Source of the DNA: Pseudomonas sp. KUIN-1
GTDB taxonomy: Bacteria > Pseudomonadota > Gammaproteobacteria > Pseudomonadales > Pseudomonadaceae
NCBI RefSeq assembly: GCF_009176725.1
Contig: NZ_AP020337.1
Coordinates: 4,967,501 to 5,031,500 of the forward strand
Direction: 5' to 3'
DNA: 64,000 nucleotides
Part shown: piece by piece, positions 20,142 through 28,791 of the stretch
Layout of the letters: every line of letters starts with the position of its first letter
Numbering within the stretch: position 1 is the stretch's first letter
The notes under the pieces: model-generated
Database searches by the model: none
The model's input: the letters and a program-made list of their open reading frames with translations, nothing else
What the model was told of the DNA's origin: nothing
Made by a program: the position numbers and the translations under genes

Positions 20142-20510
20142 ATGACCGACTCACCTGCAGATCGCCGTCGTTTCAAGCGCATTGCCTTCGACGCCAAAAC
20201 CGAATTGAAACAGGGCGATCAGACCTGGAAGGTTCAACTGCTCGACCTGTCCCTGAAAGGCCTGCTGATCGAGCGACCCGAGTCATGGACCGCCCATACG
20301 GCGCAGCCCTTTGAAGTCGATATTCGCCTGAGCAATGACGTGTACGTGCACATGGATGTCCAAATCACCCACGACCATAACCGGCAACTCGGTTTCGTCT
20401 GCCGGCACATCGGGCTGGAGTCGATCAGCCATCTGCGGCGCCTGATCGAGCTGAACCTTGCCGATCAGGACGAACTGGACCGCGAGCTGGCAGCACTGAT
20501 CGAACTCTAG
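20142..20510 (+). CDS. mapZ: MapZ-like single-domain PilZ c-di-GMP adaptor
   Basis: 122 residues, a lone PilZ domain. c-di-GMP motif RRRFKR near residue 9 and DLSLKG near residue 38 (RxxxR and DxSxxG) are present; the end reads ISHLRRLIELNL. This pattern and the position just before radA match P. aeruginosa PA4608 (MapZ), which on binding c-di-GMP inhibits the chemotaxis methyltransferase CheR1. I start at the ATG nine codons into the longer frame. Its stop is 5 bases from that of radA. Confidence 0.85.
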   Translation: MTDSPADRRRFKRIAFDAKTELKQGDQTWKVQLLDLSLKGLLIERPESWTAHTAQPFEVDIRLSNDVYVHMDVQITHDHNRQLGFVCRHIGLESISHLRRLIELNLADQDELDRELAALIEL

Positions 20511-20515
20511 ACCGC

Positions 20516-21883
20516 TTACTCGAACAGCGCATCCAGGGCCTGCTCCAGGCGCGTAACGGCAATGATCTGCAAGCCGGGCGGCGCTTCCTTCGGCGCATTG
20601 CCCTTGGGCACGATGGCGCGCTTGAAGCCGTGCTTGGCGGCCTCCTTGAGGCGCTCCTGGCCGCTGGGCACCGGCCTGACTTCGCCCGACAGCCCCACCT
20701 CACCGAACACCAGCAAGTCATGCGGCAACGGACGATTGCGCAGGCTGGACATCACCGCTGCCATCAAGGCCAGGTCGGAGGCGGTTTCCAGCACCTTCAC
20801 ACCACCCACCACGTTGAGAAACACGTCCTGATCGTGAGTGGGAATGCCGCCATGTCGGTGCAGGACCGCCAGCAACATGGCCAGACGATTCTGATCCAGA
20901 CCCAGCGTTACGCGGCGCGGATTGGACATGTGACTGTCGTCCACCAGCGCCTGCACCTCGACCAGCATCGGCCGCGTGCCCTCCCAGGTGGCCATGACCA
21001 CACTGCCCGGTACTTCTTCCTGCGCACGGGTGAGAAAGATCGCCGACGGGTTGGAGACTTCTTTCAGGCCCTTGTCGGTCATGCCGAACACGCCCAGCTC
21101 GTTGACCGCGCCAAAGCGGTTCTTCACCGCGCGCAGCAAACGCAGGCGGCCGTCCGATTCGCCCTCGAAATACAACACGGTGTCGACCATGTGCTCAAGC
21201 ACACGCGGGCCGGCCAGTGCACCTTCCTTGGTGACGTGGCCGACCAGGAAGATCGCCGTACCGCTCTGCTTGGCGTAGCGCACCAGCAAGGCGGCGCTTT
21301 CGCGAACCTGCGACACGCCGCCAGGGGCCGACTGCAGCTGTTCGGTGAAAATCGTCTGGATCGAATCGATCACCATCACCTTGGGCTTCTCGACCTTGGC
21401 GGTGGCAATGATGGTCTCGATGCAGGTTTCGGTCATTACCCGCAGCTTGTCCTGCGGCAGCCCCAGGCGCCGGGCACGCATGGCGACCTGCTGCTGGGAT
21501 TCCTCACCGGTGACATACAGCGCGGGCATGCGCTGGGCGATGTTGCACAGCGTCTGCAAGAGGATCGTGGACTTGCCGATGCCGGGGTCGCCGCCAATCA
21601 GCACCACCGAACCGTCAACCAGACCGCCGCCGAGCACCCTGTCCAGTTCGGTGGAGTTGGTGGAGAAGCGCGGGATTTCTTCGACGCTGACTTCCGCCAG
21701 GGTCCTGATCTGCGCTTGGGAACCGGTCCAGCCGGTACGCCCGGTAGGCGGCGCGGCGGCACCGCTTTCAATCATGGTCTCGACCAGTGTGTTCCAGGCA
21801 CCGCATTCGCTGCACTGGCCCGCCCACTTGGGAAATGTCGCGCCGCACTCGGTGCAGCCGTACAAGCGTTTGGCCTTGGCCAT
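20516..21883 (-). CDS. radA: DNA repair protein RadA
   Basis: 455 residues from MAKAKRLYGC. A C4 zinc finger (Cys10, 13, 24, 27), Walker A GDPGIGKS at about 98-105, the RadA-specific KNRFG motif near 260 and a C-terminal Lon-like domain. It is a RecA-related branch-migration motor in recombination repair. The longer frame upstream has no ribosome site. Convergent with mapZ. Confidence 0.96.
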   Translation of the reverse strand: MAKAKRLYGCTECGATFPKWAGQCSECGAWNTLVETMIESGAAAPPTGRTGWTGSQAQIRTLAEVSVEEIPRFSTNSTELDRVLGGGLVDGSVVLIGGDPGIGKSTILLQTLCNIAQRMPALYVTGEESQQQVAMRARRLGLPQDKLRVMTETCIETIIATAKVEKPKVMVIDSIQTIFTEQLQSAPGGVSQVRESAALLVRYAKQSGTAIFLVGHVTKEGALAGPRVLEHMVDTVLYFEGESDGRLRLLRAVKNRFGAVNELGVFGMTDKGLKEVSNPSAIFLTRAQEEVPGSVVMATWEGTRPMLVEVQALVDDSHMSNPRRVTLGLDQNRLAMLLAVLHRHGGIPTHDQDVFLNVVGGVKVLETASDLALMAAVMSSLRNRPLPHDLLVFGEVGLSGEVRPVPSGQERLKEAAKHGFKRAIVPKGNAPKEAPPGLQIIAVTRLEQALDALFE

Positions 21884-22079
21884 GACAACCCCAGTCGTTA
21901 AAAAACGCCCATGATAACGCAGGTTGCAACCCCTGCCAGTCGCTCGGCGACAACTGCTTTTGAAAACCGGATAAAACTTACGCGAACGACTTCGGTCGAT
22001 TGAACGTGGCACGGGCGGCAGCAGTACGTCTGGGCTACACTCATCCGGATCAAATTTATCTGCTACAAGGAATTACCCC

Positions 22080-22526
22080 ATGAGCGTGCTTAAGGAATTC
22101 AAGGCATTCGCGGTCAAAGGCAACGTAGTTGATATGGCTGTCGGTATTATCATCGGCGCGGCATTCGGCAAGATCGTTTCTTCGTTCGTCGGCGATGTCA
22201 TCATGCCGCCGCTGGGCCTGTTGATTGGCGGTGTCGACTTCAGCGACCTGGCCGTCACCCTGCGCCCCGCGCAAGGGACTGCCCCGGCAGTGCTGCTGGC
22301 GTACGGCAAGTTCATCCAGACCGTCATCGACTTCATCATCGTCGCGTTCGCGATCTTCATGGGCGTCAAGGCCATCAACCGCCTGAAACGCGAAGAAGCC
22401 AAAGCCCCTACCCTGCCGCCAACGCCCTCCAAGCAGGAAATCCTGCTGGGCGAGATTCGCGACCTGCTCAAAGAGCAGAGCAAACCGGCAGCGCCCATTA
22501 CCGTGGATCCTGCGCGTACGCTTTGA
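22080..22526 (+). CDS. mscL: Large-conductance mechanosensitive channel
   Basis: 148 residues. N-terminal KEFKAFAVKGNVVDMAVGII and a second helix FIIVAFAIFMGVKAIN with a Lys/Glu-rich cytoplasmic tail are the MscL signature. A homopentamer in the inner membrane that opens on hypo-osmotic shock. AAGGA lies 8 bases before the ATG. Confidence 0.97.
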   Translation: MSVLKEFKAFAVKGNVVDMAVGIIIGAAFGKIVSSFVGDVIMPPLGLLIGGVDFSDLAVTLRPAQGTAPAVLLAYGKFIQTVIDFIIVAFAIFMGVKAINRLKREEAKAPTLPPTPSKQEILLGEIRDLLKEQSKPAAPITVDPARTL

Positions 22527-22951
22527 TTGAGCAAGGCCTGCACCTGCAGGCCATCGGCCCTAACCACGATGGCACTGACGACGCAAATTGCGACGTAAGT
22601 GACGGCTGAGTCCTGGCGCTGATCCGGGGGTAACTCGGCAGGACGCCGAGTTAGCCGCACCGCGCCATGGATGGCGCGTTGCGGCGCCCCCCGGATCAGT
22701 GACAGGGCGAAGGAACCCGACGAAGTCGGGCCGGAAACGGAGCTGCGGGTTTTGCTTACTTTGGCCCCATCAAAGTAAGTCGCCGAGGGGCGAAAAGGTG
22801 ACCTGAGTCGAACCCTATCAAACTGACAAAGAAAAGCCGCTGTGTGACGCAGAGCGTCACGAACTGCATTCCCACGCGGAGCGTGAGGAACGATGGTTAT
22901 GTGACTATCGTGCCAATGCTCGGCACGATAGCCATCGTTAGCCGCCAACCC
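22527..22951. repeat. 425-bp intergenic block: dispersed folded element plus REP
   Basis: No gene. 22621-22697 folds into a three-arm junction: an outer stem GATCCGGGGG with its complement, an arm TAACTCGGC/GCCGAGTTA, and an arm GCCGCA..CGCGCCAT/ATGGCGCG..TGCGGC. The following stretch to about 22800 (with TTTGCTTACTTTGG) is, from memory, a repeat common in Pseudomonas intergenic regions. From 22841 to about 22935 lie REP palindromes (GTGACGCAGAGCGTCAC; CGTGCCAATGCTCGGCACG). Confidence 0.7.
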
Positions 22952-23728
22952 TCACCAATACGTCTCCACCGCCACCTGCCCCGGCTTACGTGACAGGCTC
23001 AAGCGCATCTCGCGCTGCTTGAGAATCGCCCGAGTGTCATCGATCATCTGCGGATTGCCGCACAACATCACCCGCGAATGCTCCGGCGTGAGAGCAATGC
23101 CGGCCGCGCGCTCCAGCTCCCCGTTTTCGATCAACTGCGTGATACGTCCATTCAATGCGCCCGGATGCTGTTCACGGGTCACCGTGGGCAGAAACAGAAA
23201 CTTGTCCGCGTATTCAGCCAGGTACTCACGCTGCATCAGTTCGGCAATCAATTGCTGATAGGCCAGCTCGCGCGACTCACGAACGCTGTACACCAGAATC
23301 ACCCGCTCGAACTTCTCCCAGACCTCGAAATCCTGAAGGATCGACAGAAACGGTGCGACCCCCGTCCCAGTGGATAACAGCCAGAGATCGCGCCCATCAA
23401 TGAAACGATCCAGAGTCAGGTAACCGAACGCCTGCTTTTCCACCAACAGGCTGTCGCCTTCACGCAAACGGCTCAACTCGCTGGTGAATTCGCCATCCGG
23501 CACCACAATGGAAAAAAACTCCAGAAACTCGTCGTGCGGTGAAGAAACCATCGAATAGGCACGCCATACCACTGAACCGTCGGCCTTGGTCACCCCGAGA
23601 CGCGCGAACTGTCCGGCACGAAAGCGAAAACCGGGATCACGCGTGGTGCGCAGGGTAAACAGGTTCGCGGTCAGCGGCGTTACACGCTGCAATGTCTGTC
23701 GGGTGAATTTGTCGTCACTGACGGTCAT
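22952..23728 (-). CDS. fprB: Ferredoxin-NADP+ reductase, FprB type
   Basis: 258 residues from MTVSDDKFTRQTL. FAD-binding segment RAYSMVSSPHDEFLEFF, the STGTGVAPFLS pyridine-nucleotide motif near 118 and a terminal VAVETYW (aromatic C-terminus) are those of bacterial class-II Fpr enzymes. It moves electrons between NADPH and ferredoxin or flavodoxin. The position next to mscL fits P. aeruginosa PA4615 (from memory), hence FprB rather than the oxidative-stress Fpr. The frame extends 51 codons upstream without a ribosome site. Confidence 0.85.
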   Translation of the reverse strand: MTVSDDKFTRQTLQRVTPLTANLFTLRTTRDPGFRFRAGQFARLGVTKADGSVVWRAYSMVSSPHDEFLEFFSIVVPDGEFTSELSRLREGDSLLVEKQAFGYLTLDRFIDGRDLWLLSTGTGVAPFLSILQDFEVWEKFERVILVYSVRESRELAYQQLIAELMQREYLAEYADKFLFLPTVTREQHPGALNGRITQLIENGELERAAGIALTPEHSRVMLCGNPQMIDDTRAILKQREMRLSLSRKPGQVAVETYW

Positions 23729-24064
23729 GGTGCGCTTTGAACTCCTGAATATGGAAAGCAGAGCCCAGTGTCCCGCAAAGCAGGCTCGATAAACACCGGC
23801 TGTTTGTGATGGATTATCCGGCAACGGGCTCTGCCGCTTAGAGTATTTGGTTCTTGGATCAGCCCTTGCCGGGTCGAACATCCACAGAGCCGATTACCCC
23901 GACCCTTCTCGCGCGGGGTTTTCAGCCGACAGCCCCAGAACACGCAGCCATGTGCCATCAGCCCATCCGTCCGGCTGATCCGCAGCCCGACGGATTGCGG
24001 TCTATTTGTTCCTAGACTGGATAAACACCCAGCAAGGTCTGTACACGTACTGCAAGGAGGCTAC
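23729..24064. other. Divergent intergenic region
   Basis: 336 bases between fprB and a small LuxR-type gene. Apart from promoter regions and the strong AAGGAGG ribosome site of the right-hand gene, I see nothing. Confidence 0.4.
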
Positions 24065-24298
24065 ATGAACACAATGGACATAAATTTCTCACAGCCCTCG
24101 CCAGCAAAAAACCTGACTCAGAGAGAAATCGAAGTCCTCAAGTGGTCCGCCGAAGGCAAAACAGCTGGCGACATCGCAATGATCCTCTGCCTGAAGGAAC
24201 GCACCATTCACTTCCACATTGCCAGTGCCATTCAAAAAATGGGCGTTTGCAACAAGACGGCTGCCGCCGTACAAGCCGCGCTCAGCGGGATGTTCTGA
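24065..24298 (+). CDS. Stand-alone LuxR-type helix-turn-helix protein
   Basis: 77 residues consisting almost only of a LuxR/GerE DNA-binding domain (LTQREIEVLKWSAEGKT; ERTIHFHIASAIQKMGV). There is no sensor domain, so it may act as a constitutive DNA binder or by interfering with full-length LuxR regulators. A perfect AAGGAGG lies 4 bases before the ATG, suggesting strong translation. Target genes are not evident. Confidence 0.85.
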   Translation: MNTMDINFSQPSPAKNLTQREIEVLKWSAEGKTAGDIAMILCLKERTIHFHIASAIQKMGVCNKTAAAVQAALSGMF

Positions 24299-24427
24299 CA
24301 AACGGGCAATCACCGCGTAATCAGACAGGTATCGAAACGAAAAAATACGTAAAATCGTTTGTCTCAGCGAGCCCACCTGTCATCGGGCTCACTGACATAC
24401 CTTCGATTGCACAGAGTTCTCCCGCCA

Positions 24428-25552
24428 ATGCCCCTGCTCATCAGTCCCTTCGCTGAACTTGATCTCATTCGCCAACCCGAGCAACAGGATGAGCCCCTGC
24501 AGGCATTCGATGCCGCCGACGAGTACCTGCTCAATCATGTTGCACAGGCAGGGCTCAGCCTGCCCAGCCGGGTTCTGGTGCTCAATGACAGTTTCGGCGC
24601 GCTGGCGGCGAGTCTCGCGCCGCATGCCACGGTGATCAGCAGTACCGACTCGTTTCTGGCGGCGCAGGCGCTGGAAAAGAATCTGGCGCGCAACGGCATG
24701 AGCTACGACGCAGTACCGCACATCCCGGCCAGCGAAGCGTTGCAGGGGCCCTTCGACTGGGTGCTGATCCGGGTGCCCAAGACCCTGGCGCTGCTGGAAG
24801 AGCAACTGATACGCCTGCAAGGCCAGCTGGCCCCCGGCGCTCGGGTCATTGCTGCGGCAATGGTCAAGCATTTGCCGCGTTCGGCGGGCGACTTGCTGGA
24901 GGAATATGTAGGGCCGGTGCAGGCCTCGCTGGCAGTGAAAAAAGCCAGGCTGCTGTTCGCCACGCCACAGCCCATGGAAGTGCGCACCTCGCCCTATCCG
25001 ACGCGCTACCGGCTGGAGGAGCCGGCCATCGAACTGCTCAACCATGCCAATGTGTTTTGCCGCGACGGGCTGGACATCGGCACTCGCGCCTTCCTGCCGC
25101 ATCTGCCGAAAAACCTTGGCACGGCAAGGGTCGCAGACCTGGGTTGCGGTAACGGCGTACTGGCCATTGCCAGCGCGCTGGACAACCCGCAGGCGCACTA
25201 CACGCTGGTCGACGAGTCGTTCATGGCCGTGCAATCGGCAGCCGAGAACTGGCGGGCGACGCTGGGTGATCGCGACGTCCGGGTTCGGGCTGGCGACGGT
25301 CTGGAGATGCAGGAGCCTGACTCGCTGGATGTGGTGCTGTGCAACCCGCCCTTCCACCAGCAGCAAGTGGTCGGCGACTTTCTTGCCTGGCGGATGTTTC
25401 TGCAGGCGCGTGCCGCGCTGGTGACCGGCGGGGCGCTGTACATCGTCGGCAATCGCCACCTGGGTTATCACACCAAGCTGTCGCGCCTGTTCCGCGGCGT
25501 CGAACAAGTCGCCGCTACGCCGAAATTCGTGATTCTGAAAGCCCGCAAGTAA
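24428..25552 (+). CDS. rlmG: 23S rRNA (guanine-N2) methyltransferase RlmG
   Basis: 374 residues from MPLLISPFAEL. Two Rossmann-like halves: a degenerate N-terminal one and a catalytic C-terminal one with VADLGCGNG and NPPF at 306-309, as in RlmG/RsmC enzymes that methylate guanine N2. The C-terminal HQQQVVGDFLAWRMF segment and length near 378 favour RlmG (G1835 of 23S rRNA) over RsmC. Confidence 0.88.
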   Translation: MPLLISPFAELDLIRQPEQQDEPLQAFDAADEYLLNHVAQAGLSLPSRVLVLNDSFGALAASLAPHATVISSTDSFLAAQALEKNLARNGMSYDAVPHIPASEALQGPFDWVLIRVPKTLALLEEQLIRLQGQLAPGARVIAAAMVKHLPRSAGDLLEEYVGPVQASLAVKKARLLFATPQPMEVRTSPYPTRYRLEEPAIELLNHANVFCRDGLDIGTRAFLPHLPKNLGTARVADLGCGNGVLAIASALDNPQAHYTLVDESFMAVQSAAENWRATLGDRDVRVRAGDGLEMQEPDSLDVVLCNPPFHQQQVVGDFLAWRMFLQARAALVTGGALYIVGNRHLGYHTKLSRLFRGVEQVAATPKFVILKARK

Positions 25553-25562
25553 CTCACTGCAC

Positions 25563-25601
25563 AAAAAAAGACCCCCTTGCCACGCGAGTGGCAAGAGGGT
25601 C
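25563..25601 (-). terminator. Strong terminator of the cio operon
   Basis: Read on the minus strand: a stem GACCC(T/C)CTTGCCAC with a 4-base loop and its complement, followed by seven T residues. It ends the minus-strand cioA-cioB-DUF2474 unit and faces the end of rlmG. Confidence 0.88.
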
Positions 25602-25639
25602 GCAAAACGTGTCCGGAAGACACGAACGGGAATTCAGTA

Positions 25640-25807
25640 TCAGTGTGTCGTCAGGCCCGCTGCGCTCATGAACATGCGCATCAGGCTGGCCACGATGAAC
25701 AGCGCGAATACGCTGCCCGCCCAGATTCCGACCAGCCAGGCCAGTCGCTGCCAGAGCGGCTTGCTCAGCGCCGGATCAGGATCGTGCATGGAATTTTTAC
25801 CAGACAT
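25640..25807 (-). CDS. DUF2474 small membrane protein of the cyanide-insensitive oxidase
   Basis: 55 residues with one membrane helix (about 23-45: WLVGIWAGSVFALFIVASLM). The KPLWQRLAWLVGIWAGSV core is typical of DUF2474, a small protein encoded after cioB in many proteobacteria and comparable in place and size to CydX of cytochrome bd. AGGAG precedes the ATG by 7 bases and the gene starts 21 bases after cioB. Likely a small subunit or assembly partner of CioAB; that role is inferred. Confidence 0.85.
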   Translation of the reverse strand: MSGKNSMHDPDPALSKPLWQRLAWLVGIWAGSVFALFIVASLMRMFMSAAGLTTH

Positions 25808-25828
25808 CGTCATTCTCCTCGGTTCGGA

Positions 25829-26836
25829 CTAGTGATAACCGTCTGCAGCCGTCACCTTGCCGCGGAACACGTAGTAGCTCCAGAAGGTGTAGCCCAGAAT
25901 GAACGGAATGATGAACAGCGTGCCCACCAGCATGAAGCCCTGGCTCTGCGGCGGCGCGGCGGCTGTCCAGATCGATACCGAAGGCGGAATGATGTTTGGC
26001 CACAAACTGATGCCCAGACCGCTGTAACCCAGGAAGATCAGCAACAGGGTCAGTAGAAACGGCGTGTAGTGGGCATTTCGGGCCACCGCCTTGAACAGAC
26101 CGTACATGGTCACCAGCACCAGAATCGGTACCGGCATGAACCAGAACAGGTTCGGCATGCTGAACCAGCGATGCGCGATATCAGCGTGGGCCAGCGGCGT
26201 CCACAGGCTGACCACGCCCATGACCGCGAGCACCGCAAGGGCCAGCGGACGTGCCAGATCATGCATCGCCTTCTGCAGCGAGCCTTCGGTTTTCATGATC
26301 AGCCAGGTGCAGCCCAGCAGCGCGTAAGCGACGATCAAGGCCAGCCCGCAGAACATCGGGAATGGCGAGAGCCAGTCCAGCGAGCCACCGGCAAACTGGC
26401 GATCGACCACCGGGATGCCTTCAATGTAGGCACCCAGCGCCACGCCCTGGAAGAAGGTCGCCGCCAGCGAGCCGCCAATGAATGCCTTGTCCCACCAGTG
26501 ACGCTTCAGCTCGGTCGCCTTGAAGCGGAACTCGAACGCCACGCCACGGAAGATCAGGCCCATGAGCATGAACATCAGCGGCAGGTACAGCGCAGACAGG
26601 ACCACCGAGTAGGCCAGCGGGAATGCACCGAACAGTGCCGCACCGCCCAGCACCAGCCAGGTTTCGTTGCCGTCCCAGACCGGCGCGACGGTGTTCATCA
26701 TCACGTCGCGGTCGGAACTGTCCTTCATGAACGGGAAGAGAATCCCGATACCCAGATCGAAACCGTCCATCACCACGTACATCATGATGCCGAAGACGAT
26801 GATGATGGCCCAGATCAGCGGAAGATCGATACCCAT
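25829..26836 (-). CDS. cioB: Cyanide-insensitive terminal oxidase subunit II
   Basis: 335 residues, about eight or nine membrane helices. PVWDGNETWLVLGGAALFGAFP is the CydB/CioB signature. It partners CioA to form the bd-type quinol oxidase that reduces oxygen in the inner membrane. It begins 3 bases after the cioA stop. Confidence 0.95.
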   Translation of the reverse strand: MGIDLPLIWAIIIVFGIMMYVVMDGFDLGIGILFPFMKDSSDRDVMMNTVAPVWDGNETWLVLGGAALFGAFPLAYSVVLSALYLPLMFMLMGLIFRGVAFEFRFKATELKRHWWDKAFIGGSLAATFFQGVALGAYIEGIPVVDRQFAGGSLDWLSPFPMFCGLALIVAYALLGCTWLIMKTEGSLQKAMHDLARPLALAVLAVMGVVSLWTPLAHADIAHRWFSMPNLFWFMPVPILVLVTMYGLFKAVARNAHYTPFLLTLLLIFLGYSGLGISLWPNIIPPSVSIWTAAAPPQSQGFMLVGTLFIIPFILGYTFWSYYVFRGKVTAADGYH

Positions 26837-26839
26837 GGC

Positions 26840-28279
26840 TTAAATCCCCTTGCCGTGACGGTCAAGATTGTCGCCATCTTCTTCGCCTTCAACAGCAGCG
26901 GAGAGCGGACGGGCCGGTGTGCGTTGCTGGCCGGGACCACCGTGCGGCACATGTTCGACATAGGCTTTCGGCCCTTTGCGAACCAGACGCATCATGTAGC
27001 CAAGACCGGTGCCGAAGAGCACGAAGTAGACGACCACGAACAGCACCAGGGTGATGCTCATCTGCGCCACGCTGTGCCCGGAAGAAGCATCGGCGGTGCG
27101 CATCAGGCCGTACACGACCCACGGCTGACGGCCGATTTCGGTGGTGAACCAGCCGGCGAGAATAGCGATCAGGCCGGATGGCCCCATCCACAACGCCAGG
27201 TACAGGAACGGACGCGAGTTGTACAGCGTGCCGCGCTTGCGCAGCCACAAGCTCCAAAGGCCGGTGAAGATCATCAGCATGCCAAGGGCGACCATGACCC
27301 GGAACGACCAGAACACGATCGTCGAATTAGGGCGATCCTCAGGCTTGAATTCCTTGAGCGCAGGCACCTGCTTGTCCAGGCTGTGAGTCAGGATCAGGCT
27401 GCCCAGGTACGGAATTTCCACCGCGTACTTGGTACGTTCTTCCTTCATGTCGGGAATGCCGAACAGGATCAGCGGGGTCGGTTCGTCACCAACGTTCTCC
27501 CAGTGACCTTCGATGGCCGCAATCTTCGCAGGCTGATGCTTGAGCGTGTTCAGACCGTGGAAGTCACCGACGACAGCCTGGACAGGCGCCACCAGCAGGG
27601 CCATCCACATGGCCATCGAGAGCATCTTGCGCACTGCAGGTGTGTCGCGGCCCCGCAACAGATGCCAGGCGGCCGACGAACCGACGAAGAACGCCGTCGC
27701 CACGAACGCGGCGATCGCCATGTGCGTCAGGCGATAAGGGAACGACGGGTTGAACACCACAGCGAACCAGTCAGTGGGAATGACCCGACCGTCGATGATC
27801 TCGAACCCTTGAGGGGTCTGCATCCAGCTGTTGGACGACAGAATCCAGAAGGTGGAGATCAGCGTGCCGATGGCGACCATTACCGTGGAGAAGAAGTGCA
27901 GGTTGCGGCCGACACGATTCCAGCCGAACAGCATGACGCCGAGGAACCCCGCTTCGAGGAAGAACGCGGTCAGCACCTCGTAGGTCAGCAGCGGGCCGGT
28001 CACAGCACCTGCGAAGTCGGAGAAGCGGCTCCAGTTGGTGCCGAACTGGTAGGCCATGACAAGCCCGGAAACCACGCCCATGCCGAAGTTGACTGCAAAA
28101 ATCTTCGACCAGAAGTGGTACAGGTCACGGTAGACGTCATCGCGGGTCTTCAGCCACAGACCTTCGAGCACAGCCAGGTAACTTGCCAGACCGATGGTGA
28201 TGGCAGGAAACAGGATGTGGAACGAAATCGTGAATGCGAACTGAATCCGGGCGAGATCTATAGCCTCTAAACCGAACAT
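26840..28279 (-). CDS. cioA: Cyanide-insensitive terminal oxidase subunit I
   Basis: 479 residues. The N-terminal RIQFAFTISFHILFPAITIG contains the haem-ligand His, NSWMQTP is the conserved bd motif, and the quinol-binding Q loop is of the short type, as in CioA rather than E. coli CydA. Quinol oxidase that resists cyanide. AGGAA sits 6 bases before the ATG, and an ANR-type box lies upstream. Confidence 0.94.
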   Translation of the reverse strand: MFGLEAIDLARIQFAFTISFHILFPAITIGLASYLAVLEGLWLKTRDDVYRDLYHFWSKIFAVNFGMGVVSGLVMAYQFGTNWSRFSDFAGAVTGPLLTYEVLTAFFLEAGFLGVMLFGWNRVGRNLHFFSTVMVAIGTLISTFWILSSNSWMQTPQGFEIIDGRVIPTDWFAVVFNPSFPYRLTHMAIAAFVATAFFVGSSAAWHLLRGRDTPAVRKMLSMAMWMALLVAPVQAVVGDFHGLNTLKHQPAKIAAIEGHWENVGDEPTPLILFGIPDMKEERTKYAVEIPYLGSLILTHSLDKQVPALKEFKPEDRPNSTIVFWSFRVMVALGMLMIFTGLWSLWLRKRGTLYNSRPFLYLALWMGPSGLIAILAGWFTTEIGRQPWVVYGLMRTADASSGHSVAQMSITLVLFVVVYFVLFGTGLGYMMRLVRKGPKAYVEHVPHGGPGQQRTPARPLSAAVEGEEDGDNLDRHGKGI

Positions 28280-28791
28280 AAGATGTTCCTCTCTCAGATG
28301 AAACCTGCTGCCGGCCGCAAGCCAACAGCGATTGCCCCCACGGTAATGAGTGCTTATGTTTCTTTATTCTGGCGTTTCCAATGGCGAAAACGCTGGTCGA
28401 TGCACTGATCGTTGCCTGAACACACTGATACAGATCAATCGACCATCAAAGAGTAGTCCTGTTCGGCCATTAAAGTCGTGTGGTCTATTGTCGCGTGGCG
28501 GGTTGTCTCACCTGCGGAGAACTGCGGCGTCTATCGTTCCTCACGCTCCGCGTGGGAATGCAGTTCGTGACGCTCCGCGTCACACATTGCAGCGTTGACG
28601 CCTGATTCAGGCGTTACAAGGTGCACGCACCCTCAAAGCCTGAGCCTGGTTTACGCGCGCTGTCTCGCCGTGCTGAAAATTTGTGACGCAGAGCGTCACG
28701 AACTGCATGCCAACGCGGAGCGTTGGCACGATAGGCAGTTGGATTCGCGCTCAGCGGGAGAGCGCCTTGCGAAACGCGAGCAGCTCCATTG
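28280..28791. other. Intergenic region with cio promoter and REP pair
   Basis: 512 bases. The left third is the cioA promoter region with an ANR-like site. From 28531 to 28735 lie two REP pairs in opposite orientation (GTGACGCTCCGCGTCAC at about 28567 and GTGACGCAGAGCGTCAC at about 28682) separated by about 95 bases, plus a GACGCCTGATTCAGGCGT hairpin. No gene. Confidence 0.7.
28425..28438. promoter_or_regulatory. ANR/FNR-type site upstream of cioA
   Basis: CTGAT-ACAG-ATCAA matches the TTGAT-N4-ATCAA consensus except one base and is 146 bases before the cioA ATG. In P. aeruginosa ANR represses cioAB at low oxygen; the same control is inferred here. Confidence 0.55.

Noticed and set aside
26069..28270. 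733-codon open frame on the plus strand opposite cioA/cioB
   Set aside because: It mirrors the codon bias of the real cio genes; the translation is His/Arg/Gln-rich and has no domain, while the minus strand has complete oxidase motifs.
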